Assembly (NCBI GenBank): GCA_951217055.1
Contig: OX578279.1
Span: forward strand, 23,180,173-23,244,172
Direction: 5' to 3'
DNA: 64,000 bases
From: Gerris lacustris
Lineage: Eukaryota; Arthropoda; Insecta; Hemiptera; Gerridae
Position numbers and translations under genes: made by a program. Below are positions 1 to 11,650 of the stretch, one piece after another. The notes beneath the pieces are model-generated. The model did not search any database. It had not been told where the DNA came from and was given only the letters and a program-made list of their open reading frames with translations. How positions within the stretch are numbered: position 1 is the first letter of the stretch; every line of letters begins with the position of its first letter.

Positions 1-949
1 TCATTTTAAGAACGAAAGGAAAGACTAAAAAGAAAAACAGTTTTATGTTGTCGACCTTGTTGTCTGATGTTATGTCGAAGAGGGTTCTCTTTCGGTGCCC
101 CGACCTTTACAAACCAAGAGACAAGGACGGCATAACTGACTTAAAACAAATTCTTTCACACCATAAGAAGTAAACTTTAGTACAAACTTTATAACAGTTA
201 TATAACTTAGGAAATTGTAACTTGTAACAGATTAGATACTCTGCCTAAACTTTTAAGAAAACATTTAAAGAGTTGAAAAGGTGTTTTTTAAATATGTTAT
301 AGATTGTCAAACCAAGTGACCTGAACGTGATCTTTACTTGTTAACACCGTTAAAAGCCTTCCACGTCCTTTACAACATCAGATTTTCGTTCACCTTTTTG
401 AACACGACGAAAGAACAACTTGGATACTTGGAAAACAAATTTATTAGTATGTAATATCAATCGCTAAACTCAACTGGTGTGTTTAATTTTAAACTACTTA
501 TTCATTTTACGTTTCCTCGAATTTTTGAAGTTTGATAATGTTTATAAATTTAGTTTTATTTCATTCCTAAATGATTATCATACAATTGCTAATGTACTAT
601 GTACTCTCGGGTATACAATACAACGAAATAACTCTCTCTTTTGAGTTCCTATGAGAATACCACCTCTCTAAAGAGGCGGTTTAACCTTTGATCAGTTTTA
701 AGTTAATTTATGGATGTAACAATCAAAAGTACATATAATAAATATATAATCAAATAATATGACTTAACTTTTTGGATTTCTATCACGGGAATCCGAAAGC
801 TAAGTCTCTAAATTGGAAGTTTCTACTTCCAAATGGCCTTTATTTGACAGCAGTAAGTAAAAAATGTTAAAGAAAATGTATCATAGGTTATATCTTAATA
901 TTTCTACAAAGAAGTGAATGAGAATTGTATAAAGTTGAAGCATGATTAT
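1..949. other. AT-rich non-coding stretch, nothing recognised
   Basis: I see no ORF of note, no inverted repeat and no second copy in the window. A minus-strand frame at 881-1096 runs into family A repeat sequence and is not credited as a gene. Confidence 0.5.
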
Positions 950-1562
950 ACCAATTTGAGATGCAAAGAGAACCAGACAGTGAAATGAATACAGCACACC
1001 TAAATCGGAAATTTCTAGTTCTACACATTTTATACTGTTTTTATACAACCTTTTAAACTGAGTAGTGTAATAGGCATCAAGGGACCTGATCTTCAAGTCA
1101 AAGATCCAATCAGTTCAATGATGATGACCAGTGTGGTAATTGGATATTGATCAAGTTTAATCATAGAAGTTATTAAGTATAAGTGAGTTCGACCAAATCT
1201 TCGACTTAAATTTAACACGTTTCTTGAATTGTATTGAAAAATGTTCAGTGAAACTGTCTCTAAGTATATTTCGGAGAATATCAGTTATTCAGCAAACTGA
1301 TTAAAATGATAACTGATCAAAGATTAAAAAATATGCCTGAAAAAAACCACTACAAATTATTCTTTGACACTACCATAATTTAAAAGGTGCTGTATCGTAA
1401 TCATTCTAAGAAGTACTAAATGAGATTATCAATAATTTATGAGCTTACCACAGAACCAGACTGAGATGAATCATATAGCTCACCTGAAACCAAACAATAA
1501 AACAACATTAGACAACTGCATTATGATTCGACCTATATAGTCACATGACAATACTTATTATA
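950..1562 (+). repeat. Dispersed repeat family A, copy 1, with a truncated tandem 3' piece
   Basis: Bases 1060-1562 align along their whole length with 20440-20980. Shared landmarks are CCTGATCTTCAAGTC near the left side and the CTCACCTGAAACCAAAC block near the right. The segment at 950-1060 resembles that right-hand block again (GAGAACCAGAC, then a CACACCT-like stretch). A partial copy therefore sits directly upstream of the fuller one. No coding capacity, TIR or target duplication is seen. The class is unknown; it could be a satellite monomer or a decayed transposon. Confidence 0.75.
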
Positions 1563-3987
1563 AAACCTCATTTTAACAAATATAAATATTAGGTACAATC
1601 TGAGTAGGATTTGACACATTTCAATTAAATTGGATCTCATTCCAAGAGCCTGTCGTTAGGTTTAAAAGGAATACGTTTGTTTCTTAAAGTACTCCTTTTT
1701 AAGAACTATCAGTTTCAGTTCTCATTAAGGTTGTACGTTGGAAGTGCAGTATACGATTTATCTTTTAATTACCTTCAAAATGAATTCGTCTTTGACAAAA
1801 ATATTTAAACACAATTTTTTCTGAAACATTCCAAAAGAAATTTAAGTTATTTTATTATGAATTAGTTATATTTTGAAATATCTTTGGGTGGACTTATCTC
1901 AAAAATTAGAAGTAAGAAATAGTAACTTAAATTCCCTGGTCTAGCTGGTCCACTGAAGTAAATTATTAAAATTCAAAATGTTCAATGAGGGTTAGCAACC
2001 ATTAATAGATTGATATGATATACAATACATATACCACAGAAAAATTTAGAGGAAGGACGGAGACAAGCGATATGTTATGTGTAATTCATCAATTTGATCT
2101 TAAGCAAGTATACCACTGTATTTCAGGCAGAGTTATACGCAATTATGGCCTACACTCAAATTATCTATAGTAAGAATATCACTGAAAGACAAAATCAAAT
2201 TAGTATCGAAAGTCAGGTCTCTCCCCTAATCAGCAACTGTCAGCATTAACTTGATATTTGGCTTAGTGATTCTGCCTACTGAAGAACTAAGGCTACTTCC
2301 CCTTTAAGCAAGGTATTCAATACACATTTCATGTGGGTTTGTCATCCTTCATATTTGATAGAATACTATAATAAGAGGTTTACTAAACCGGGTTTGCACC
2401 TTTGACCCGCATGTGTGGTCTAACTGCTTTGGACTTTATTTTAAAGTCCCCGGAAAAAAAATAAAGAAACACTTCCTGCTGTTACTTTATTAGTACATTA
2501 TAAATTATTATACAGAATGATCCGTCCGATATTGATTCTCATAATTAATTATAAACGGTATTAATTGGTTAAGGCTGACGCACACTAGACCGAACCGAGT
2601 CTGCCCAGAGAAATATACTGGATCATTAATTTCAAGTTGTTCATCACACAAATCTGCCGGAGCTGAACGTCTCCGTCTGCCTGAAAACGGAACTTTGCTG
2701 ATGGGACCTGTTCCCTTCCTTTTTCCAGTCAACCGGACCGGTTTAATATGCGTTAAACTTAAAGCTGATTGTTTGAACTATGGAATAGACCAACATTTGT
2801 TTATCCCCCCAATCGACAACAAACGAACAAGATGAGCGTAGCTAAGGCGTATTATTAATCTGACACTGCTTCCTAACATTGACTTTTACCTAGATCGATT
2901 CCTTTCGAACGAGAGGTGATTAACTTTATCAAATATTATCAAACTGAAAGAATATTAATTACTGGTTCCAACAGAAAAAAGAAATAAGGCAATTGTTTAA
3001 AACTTAGTATTAATTTATAAATGATTAAAAAATCCATTGATTAATGCACGCAGGTGACGGCCAAGTAGTGTTGGAAGCCAGGATGTAAGTGTTGCAATAA
3101 CAAATCAAGTTTATATTTTAATTGATTTAGAAATGTTTTAGAGATTTACACCAAAGTATCAATAAAACTCTTTCAAATCAATACAATTTAATCTTATAAT
3201 AAACATAATTGGGAATTGAAGCAAGTATTGCTACAAATAATTTCCTATGAGGAAACATCCATCTGGACTACTATCACATTCTATTAATAACGGTATTACT
3301 TTATTATTTTGATTTATGATCATTACAATTTATATACTATTACTTAAATTATAATTAGTTAGGATTTAATAGTAAATTAGTTTTAATTGTTAATTGCATA
3401 CAAGTGCGACAAACGTCCGGTGTGCAATCAATTCATTAAGAAAATTTTTTTTAGTTGCATACATTTTTATAAATGACTTGATAAACAATATATTTCTTAT
3501 AACAACTATAAATAACTGCATACAGAATAATGCATGCTCATGTGCAATATTGGAATTTTAATAGTTCCTGACTAAATAGTCCGAGTCTATTGTTTGGAAT
3601 AATGCCACCATAATTAATGTCTATATTAACTGTAGTTGAAAAAAATAACATTTTTATTTTGTCGTAATATTGAATAAACAGCGTGTGATAAAAGACGTAA
3701 AAATCTAACAACTAGAATTCTATTAATTTATTAGTGCAAACAAAGAATAGAAGGAAAAATAAATAGAACTATAAATTAAAAACATAAAGTGTATGCAAGT
3801 TATTTCAAACGAGAATTTGTGGAACTTAAACTGAATATAACTTAAAGATCTATCCCCAAAGGGATAGTCACTGGATATCGATATCACCTATCACCTTTAC
3901 ATGCTATTCAAGCCAAATAAACAATATTAACACTAACACTTATAACAGGTAAATTTTAGTTGCGTCACACAATAAAGATTTTAAACA
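1563..3987. other. AT-rich non-coding stretch with one higher-GC island
   Basis: This stretch is mostly AT-rich with no repeat recognised elsewhere in the window. The exception is a less AT-rich island at about 2570-2750 that contains a minus-strand open frame, listed separately. Confidence 0.45.
2508..2732 (-). other. Possible decayed or short coding segment, unrecognised
   Basis: The minus-strand frame encodes about 74 residues. Its first half is basic (GRRRRSAPADLC) and its second part reads DEQLEINDPVYFSGQT. Base composition at 2580-2745 is clearly richer in GC than either flank, which is the only argument for past coding function. No domain is recognised. There are AG dinucleotides that could act as acceptors (for example before the basic run), but no convincing donor. 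Chance ORF or transposon remnant are both open. Confidence 0.2.
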
Positions 3988-4017
3988 GGTCAAGTGTGTG
4001 CTAGTCAGCACACAGCG

Positions 4018-4655
4018 AGGGTCCGTAGGCAACCCTGCCAATAGTTTAAGTAGTACCCTATTGATAGTGTCTAAAAAGCTTATTTTGAACTATTCTATGG
4101 GTCTGATATTCTCAAAATACATAAACAAACTTCTGATAAAGTATTTTTTTGCCACTGAACCGGACTACAACCATATAAATACATCGAAAAGACCATAGTT
4201 AAAAAAAACGTATTTTGTCCATAAAAAATAAAATCATATTTTTTTTCGAAATTTCCAAAAAGTGATATCTTTACTTTTGGTCGAAGAATGTTCAGGAATT
4301 TTTTCAGATTTTTTGCACTTCACATAAGTGAGATAGAAGGGGGGGGGGACACGTTTCACACCCACTTCAAACTTGCCTACGCTCGCCCTATCAAAGTTAT
4401 AACCAAAGAATTATATATTTTTGTAAGTTAAGTTTTTACCTTAATTTTTATCTTAAGTTTTTTACCCTAATATTTTTGAAAAATATTTTTTTTTAAGTCG
4501 CTATATTTTTAAAATACGTGGGTAGGTACAAGACACATACATGCCAAATTTCAAAGTGATCGGACGATAGGTGTAGCCGTGAGAGCAGGTGACCTAACGG
4601 AATGACAGAAACACGCAGGAAAATATAAGGGTCCTTAGTTTTGCCTACGGACCCT
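4018..4655 (+). mobile_element. TIR element family B, copy 1 (638 bp)
   Basis: The element begins AGGGTCCGTAGGCAA at 4018-4032 and ends with the exact reverse complement TTGCCTACGGACCCT at 4641-4655, so the 15-bp TIRs are perfect. Its interior aligns with 59015-59747. Shared internal marks are GCCACTGAACCGGACTA, a short G-run, CGTTTCACACCCACTTCAA and CATGCCAAATTTCAAAGTGA. About 30 bp to the left (from ACAGGTCAAGTGTGTG) is also shared with the second copy. The true left end of this copy may therefore be truncated, with an internal match to the TIR standing in for it. No transposase is present; this is a non-autonomous element. No target duplication is clear. Confidence 0.8.
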
Positions 4656-5984
4656 AAAAAAAAGAAAAAATCTATAAAGATATTCCTCGGTAAACACAGC
4701 TAAGCCTTTGCATAAGTAAGGGAGCATTTAGATGCTGCTTCATAATTATATACAAATATATTAAATTAAAACCAACAGAACCCCTCGCATATAGCATCAA
4801 CGTTTTTTTATAAATCTATATTGGCCTTATACCAGTGATAAGACTACAGAAATACTTATATTCCATTCAGTTATGTCTGCAGGTAGTTCTTAGTACCGTT
4901 AGTTGCGGGTTAGTGTTGTTTAATTTGTAATTAAGACCTTTGGTCAAGTAATTTAATCATAAAAGAGGTTTAGTTCAATAAGGAAACACCGTCTTCACAC
5001 AAAATGACTTAAATTTAAAGCAATTTGACAGGTTTCGGCTGTTCTAATGCAGCCTTCTTCAGATAGTCTGTTAGTCACCAAGTGACTTTAAGATTTATAT
5101 ATTTAAAATCACATAATAACTAATATATTTTTCAAATACAATTCATTTTGAGTGAAGACTTTGTTTGCTTATTGAACTATACCTATATTATGATGAGGTG
5201 CTATCAAACATTAGAGAAAAACACAGTCGAGGATCTCAAGTAATTTTAGTTCATATGCTGTGAATCAAGTGTTATTAAGGTTAACTGTCAATGGGTGAAA
5301 GTTTGTTCGATTATGTCTAGTTTCAGTGTCATAAAATGAACTTATAACTATAAAACTTAATAATATGGAATCATCGTTTCAAAGCTTCCATGGTAAGACT
5401 AAAGCTACGGGATTCTTAGTTAAGCTAGAGTATTTGTACAGAATTCAGGAAATACTTAGCTGTGATTTCAAATAGAGTATAATATTATCTCAGACTGAAA
5501 AATCTTAAAGTTTAGTTTCTTAAATGGAATGTGCTAGGTCGATTTCTGGTTATTAGAGAAGCGAGTCAAGTGGTTATGGTGCGGTTGTTATGGTAACAGG
5601 GTGATAAGACACAGGATGTTCCTTGTATGGAAAGCAAGTTAGCACCTTTAAGGATGTGCTGGCTAATAGCACTGCTTGGTTTCACTCTTTCTCTTAGATA
5701 ATGCCGAGCATTAGATCTAACACAGACTCAAACCAAACCGAACTTAACTGATCATGTGCAACGCAAAAACAAGAAAGAGAAAATCAGATAAAAATCGTTT
5801 ATTTTAATGTGCTAACTTAAGTTCTTAGATGTGCTCTACTAGTCTCTAAAGGAATTTCTATACAAATACAACTATAAAAAGCTCACGTTTATATGTCCTG
5901 GTCAATTTTTACACTCTTAGACACTGGAAATAATCACTTTTAAATTCATTAAATAAATTAGCTGACAAAAATAAAAATATGGAC
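4656..5984. other. AT-rich non-coding stretch
   Basis: Contains the hammerhead-like motif at 5032-5062 (separate entry) and a mildly GC-richer patch at 5540-5720. That patch includes GTTGTTATGGTAAC at about 5585, which resembles an X-box half-palindrome. No gene is supported. Confidence 0.4.
5032..5062 (-). ncRNA. Hammerhead-ribozyme-like core motif
   Basis: Read on the minus strand, the segment gives CTGAAGA (5062-5056), then a perfect 5-bp stem GGCTG/CAGCC around an 8-nt loop, then GAAAC (5036-5032). The order CUGANGA, stem II, GAAA is the conserved core of hammerhead ribozymes. Minimal hammerheads are known in the terminal repeats of Penelope-like retroelements. One extra A lies between CTGAAGA and the stem, and stems I and III are not clearly drawn. 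Activity is unproven. It may simply be a decayed retroelement end. Confidence 0.35.
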
Positions 5985-6563
5985 TGCTAATTAGTGTGGC
6001 ACATAGCTTCCTAGCATCCTATCACGTACATTATTGATTTTATGCTTTTACAACCCATTATTGTATATTTTTTTAATTCTTTCCCCCCGATTTATTTTTA
6101 ACATGTAAAATGGTTTGATTTTTTTACAAGAATTAAAGTATCCATTAAGCAAAAGTTAAAGAGCGTAGGCAGTAAAAATTGATCTGGAGTTATCTGCGGT
6201 CTATACTTTCGATAGACCATCCCAATTTCATAAAAATCAGATGAGTACTTTTGAAAAAAAAAAAATGTATGTTTGTGTGCATGTTGAAGAGAAACATATG
6301 GGCGCAGAAGGTTGAAACTTAATTGGACAAACAATGGGCTAATTATGACCTACAATCCAAATTTCATTCTGACGAGTAGGTTTTAAGATATGTTGGTTCG
6401 CAAAAATTGTGCGACAGACCGACAGACAGACACGGAACCAAAAATGTTCCCTGATGTCTGAAACGGATTTTTGTTTTGGAATGATTGAAATCGGAGACAA
6501 AATATTTTCGTTCTTCAGAACGATCACATAGCTTCCTTTACCTTCGGTAAGCTCGGAAGCAAA
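5985..6563 (+). mobile_element. Family D element, copy 1
   Basis: The left end is marked by TTAGTGTGGCACATAGC and the right end by CTTCGGTAAGCTCGGAAGC. Between them lie the diagnostic blocks CAATGGGCTAATTATGACCT, a GACAGACAGACACGGAACC run and AATGTTCCCTGATGTCTGAA. Matching copies or parts lie at 19180, 23613, 39191, 42397 and 15660 (plus strand) and 46424-47103 (minus strand). The motif CACATAGCTTCCT occurs at both ends in direct orientation. Frames on the minus strand here (6098-6334, 6339-6527) read through this repeat and are not genes. The class is not established; the element is non-coding. Confidence 0.8.
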
Positions 6564-7779
6564 AACAATATAAATACAAATTTAACCATCTAAGGCGTTT
6601 TCCTGGAAACAATTTAGATTGCAAGATATTGATAAAAAATAAATTTTCCTCAGCTGAAATCGAAATCCCCTGTTCTACACTATAAATATGTTCAGTAATT
6701 AATTAAATTAGATAATAAGGACCTTATATTTAGTATCCCTATGCATACAAGAAAGTTTTGAATGAGTATGACGGATTATTTGTCAATATTACCTCAATGC
6801 TCGATGATAATTATGAAAGTACAAAAACAAGAATTTAGATAATTTATGATTTCAATAAAAAAAAAAAAACAGCATTAAATGAAAAATAAGTTAGATTAAT
6901 TATTATTGTCAATAAAAAAAAAAATTAAACGAAATGTTCAGTTTTTTCTTAAATTGCTGATTACTTAAGCAGCACTAAAATACCTTTAATGTTACACATT
7001 TTTAAATTAGCAATAAAATAAATTAAAGTGGAAATAAATAATGTTATTTCACCCAGCACATTTTATCTAGTAAATATATGATTTTTAAAAACAAAAAATG
7101 AAAAACCATATTAAGAAATACTTTACCCAACGGGGTTGTAAACATATGGTTTCAGTAGATAGTAAAATAGTATAATAAATAGCTACCTGTTTAGTAAATA
7201 CTAGTTACAGTTCAGTAAATGCTTAACATTTACTGAATTAATAATATAAATAAGAAAATGCAACGTGTAATTGAACTAAAAATATTATCGTAAGTTTGCA
7301 CTGTTTTAGTAACTGGCATTAGTTTCTAATTTCTCAACTCATCTTGCAATCAACTCAGGAAAAAAAAAAAAAAACTCAATTACATATATTACTTATAAAA
7401 GGGTAATAATATACATTTTTAATGTTATGATTCTTTAACTTAATATACTAAGATTTTATCTTGATAATGCAAAGTGTGTTACAACATTTTAGTCGACAGA
7501 AAAAATGCAGAGCATCTTATTACAGTAATAACATTAATATTTTCGCATGCGAAGTTATGCATAAAACTTTTTTTTAAAATACTATAAATAGAACTGTAAT
7601 AATTGCGTAAATAAATATATATACAGTGAACTATGTCACAATATAATAAGTAATATGACTACAGAAACAAAATGGCGAATACTGGCCAGATAACGCAATG
7701 ATAATAATAAAGAAGGTGGACATTGGTTCTAAACCATGATGATGAATGACCAAGGAAAAATGATCAAGTTTACCATTCC
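6564..7779. other. AT-rich stretch with A-runs
   Basis: Very AT-rich, with several poly-A runs of 10-13 bases. No gene or repeat shared with the rest of the window was noticed. Confidence 0.5.
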
Positions 7780-7784
7780 TTCGT

Positions 7785-8703
7785 GGTTCGTCTTAAGAAA
7801 GACAGTTTAAGGTTAGCTGTCCTGAGCGATAAATTTACTGTACAGCTACGTATATGTTATTACGTATATTTGTGATTGAATTTTCATCAAATTTAAGTGG
7901 AATCAAACCGACCCCTTTAGATCTTTATCCGGTAACACTAATGACTACGCACTGCAGGAGAGTTATCCCAATCCTAAGAAATATATTTTAAGGTTAGCTG
8001 ACCGTGTGCACTAAACGATAAATTTACTGTACAGTTCTATTACTACGTCCATGTTTGAAAGTTATCAAATTTTAATGGAATACAACATCATATCTCTAGG
8101 CGGTAACACTAATGACTGCGCACAATAGGAGACCTCCAGGTTAGCTGCCCTTATGTACTGAACAATAAATTTACTATGTAGCTGTTATTATACGTATATA
8201 TATACGTATATTTGTATATGCATCAAATTTTAGTGGAATACACGTTCATATCTCTAGGCGGTAAAAGTAATAACTACGCACAGCAGGACTGCAGGAGAGC
8301 TATCCCAATCCTAAAAAATATAGTTTAAGGTTAGCTGTCCAAGTTCATACGCACTGAACGATAAATTTACTCTACAGCTGTTATTACGTACGTGCGTGTT
8401 AGAATTTTTATCAAATTTTAGTTGAATCGAATCGACACCTTCACTTCTCTAGGCGGCAACACTAATGACTACGCACTACAGGAGAGCTATCCCAATATTA
8501 TAAGAAAGACAGTTTAAGGTTAGCTGTCCGTGTCCATACGCACTGAACGATAAATTTACTTTTTAGCTATTATTACATACGTCCGTGTTTGAATTTTTAT
8601 CAGATTTTAGTGGAATTGAACCAACACCTTCAGATTTCTAGGCGGTAATACTAATGACTCTGCACTGCAAGACTGCAGGTGAATTATCGCAATATTATAC
8701 AAG
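7785..8703 (+). repeat. Tandem satellite, about 5 units of roughly 190 bp
   Basis: The phrase AAGGTTAGCTG recurs at about 7808, 7989, 8138 (shortened), 8328 and 8517. Each is followed at a fixed distance by CGATAAATTTACT, then ATCAAATTTTAGTGGAAT, then TCTAGGCGGTAACACTAATG and a GCAGGAGAGCTATCCCAAT block. Unit lengths are about 181, 152, 187, 189 and 189 bp. Divergence between units is moderate. Later units carry additional CATACGCACTGAACG sequence. There is no ORF. This is a short satellite array, possibly the internal tandem repeat of a larger transposon. Confidence 0.9.
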
Positions 8704-11303
8704 ATTAAGCACTATTCAGTAGCAACTTGTCCCAACGTAAGAAGTTAAACAGGTTAAAAGATAATTAAATTGTTATAGAGTTGTTTTATTAACAAAGATT
8801 TCGAGACCCCTTAATTCCTTAAGAGTAAAACGAGTACATTCATTTTCCTTTACGCCATTATGGTGTGCAAATTAAAAAAAAAAAATAGTCTAAACTCGAA
8901 CAAAACATTTCTCATATAATATATAGTGATACTGACTTTAAATTCTAAACAATCGAATCTGCCCATGGAATCCTTACGTCTTAAATAATCTGACCAATAT
9001 TTATTAAAGCAAATTACTGTGTCCAACGTAAGCATCTAATAATAAACATAATATGCAAAAATAGGTCTCCAGGCAACATGTACATTACTGTAAAAAATAT
9101 AGTCATATTGCCAAATGAATTTTATCTATTTGGCAATCAGGAAACAAATGGTATATACGATATTGCGGTGAATATGCAGTAATAGGTTATGTATAAATTC
9201 ACGAGAAGGTATTGCGCTCTATGTTAAATTTAAAGTAAAGTAAGTAAGAAAATATGCTTAAAGATCCGCTATCTTATTTCGTGACGCTGACTTAATTCAA
9301 CGCAAGAATATAAAAAAATCGACAAACATCTCTTTAAAAATCCTGAAAAAAATGTGTTCTGCTTCTTCGGTAAAAGAAAAAAAAATCAGGACTTAAATAC
9401 GAGCTTAATTTGAGGTTAGATTAAGCAAAGGAATTTGAACCAGATGTAATGATAGCATGGTGTTTTATTATGGTAAACCTCTTACTTATTACCTCCTAAA
9501 CGATTTTTTTTTTTTTTTTTATTTCATTACGTACCTTTTTATAAAGATACGATGTCCGAGTTTTTTTTGTCGATTAAGTAACCTATGCTTTATTTACTTT
9601 TTTTTGCACTCTTTAAATTTCTTATCTGAATTATAAAATGATAAAGTAGAACAAGATCGTGATAAAATTATACAGACTTCCGGCGTTTAAAAAGATTTTT
9701 TTTTTTTTATAAGCTATTTTTATTTTCTTTTTTAATTTTTAATATAAATTTGTCTTTTATGTTAGTTCGTTATTTTTATACATAAGGAGAAAAGTTAAGC
9801 ATTATAATATTCGAATTTTGTACACACATTTCATTCAGAGAGTAAAAACAATAAAAAAAATAAGAGAAACCCTTATAAAATATTTAATAATTAAGCATAA
9901 ATGATTTTATAGTATTATTATAAGATTGCACATTTAGTAAAACCAAACTAGAACAACAAAAAAATTTCAAAACAAATAATTATTTCAAGTGAGATATTTT
10001 TCTTGCTATACTAAATAAAACTCAGTTAACTAAACATATATTTAATACAAACAGCTCACTGGATATCACTGACACTTTTGAAAAGGGGTATAAAAAAAGG
10101 GGTTGTAAACGTCTATTTTTAATTTCAATTAATTAAAGGTTTAGTGTTTCTAAGACACAAAAAGGCATCGTAGTGGCGGTCAAGATTCATCCCTAGTTGT
10201 AAAAGCAGGAGCGAGTTGTAAGCTAAGGGGATAAGAAGTATCAGATGTTCTAAGTTCTTCCCATGTACTTCTTCTAAAGTAAAGTAGGTTGCTAGACTAC
10301 AATTCCCTTTACTATGAGCTCTACAAAACAGTTATCGCAAATTAATTACCGGATCATAAAACTAACCGGATTAGTCACCTATATTCCTTCATTTATAGCC
10401 TTCGAAAGTAATGAATACAAAGACTGTCCATTGAACATCTTAAGTAAAGTATTTCCTCAGCCTACAATCATCTCAACTATGAGCTCTACATAATCTACAG
10501 GATAAGTGTCCTCCTACACTTTTCTTCTAATCTATACCACACACATTTCGTAGGCGCAATAGAAATTAAAAAAAAAAAAAAAAAAAAAAGACCAGACATG
10601 CACCATGACTTAATGAGCGAATTTCCAAAGAAATCTGCGTATTATTGGCTTATGATAATATAGGAAAATTTTGGTTTAGAATTTGGATGAGTGAAAAAAA
10701 AAAAAAAAAAAAAAAAAAATGGTACACAAGGGTACGGGGAACAAAAGTCAAAACAGTATATACCCTTCAAGATCCATGTCGTTGGAAAACTCTTTGAGAG
10801 TGTACAGTGATTGTTGTTATGTCCACTTTTGTCATATTTTCATATAAGAGGGGCTAAAATGGAAAAAACAAGTTTTTTTTCACGCTATCTTTGACCCTAA
10901 ATTGTCAAAACTCACTCCAAAAATTCTGGCCAACGAACTCATCCTTTCTTTTGATATTATTGACATTTTAAAATTTGTTTGGATTTTTAAGTGCATCCTA
11001 GGGTGAGATATCGTCTGGAGTGACACATATATACATAGATACATACATAAAAAAGTGTTAAATTTCAGGAATCGATAAAGAATGGTCTAAAACGGATTTC
11101 CATCGAGAAAATTTTCAAAAATTCGCGTTATAAAATTTTTAAAGCCATTGCAATACCTTAAATTTCTTCGGAAATTCGCTAAAAGGAGACGAAACAAATT
11201 CAAGTTAAGGATATCAAGACTTCTTAAGGAAGGCGCAAAATAGGAAAATATTTATTTAAGTCTCTAATGGACAACAAATATTATCATAAATACAAATTTT
11301 GGT
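8704..11303. other. AT-rich stretch with poly-A and poly-T runs
   Basis: Poly-T runs lie near 9505 and 9693, and poly-A runs near 10568-10589 and 10696-10719. The segment 10240-10505 contains TATGAGCTCTACA twice, about 165 bp apart, suggesting an old local duplication. The segment 10730-11270 has the look of a decayed transposon, but I found no second copy in the window. No gene is supported. Confidence 0.4.
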
Positions 11304-11650
11304 ACTTCTTTAGATTGTTAATCCCCTGTTGTTGTTTTTTTTTTTTTTTTTAAATATAAATTACTGGCTAAATAACTAAGACAAAGGGATGTTATGTCTA
11401 ATGTACTTTGGGACAAAGGAATATCACACTTATGTTTATATAAGGGGAGTAAAAGTCTAAAGAAGAACATTCCGTACACCTTCTTTAGACTGTTACTCCC
11501 CTCTGAATTTTTTATAAGAGGAGTAACAATCTAAAGAAGTGCCCACATTTATTATCAAATATCCCAAGATTCGTCTATCATTCTATACAAGACATCAACA
11601 GTTATGACTATGACCAAGTAATTAATCTCAGGTTAGTAGATTAGGTTACT
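11304..11650 (+). mobile_element. Dimeric MITE family E, copy 1
   Basis: The outer end starts ACTTCTTTAGATTGTTA at 11304, and a matching inverted end, GAGTAACAATCTAAAGAAGT, closes at 11540. Inside lies a second, outward-facing pair of the same ends at about 11453-11506, separated by the spacer AACATTCCGTACACC. The following 110 bp (to about 11650) match the reverse complement of 29521-29600, so the full unit was longer and this copy lost its last end. No coding capacity. The ends are long and nearly palindromic. Confidence 0.85.

Noticed and set aside
5585..5600. RFX X-box (GTTGTTATGGTAAC)
   Set aside because: One short match to a degenerate motif is not enough in 64 kb; kept only as a note.
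7785..8703. CRISPR-like array
   Set aside because: The repeats are about 190 bp, diverged, and have no unique spacers of fixed length; it is a satellite in eukaryotic DNA.
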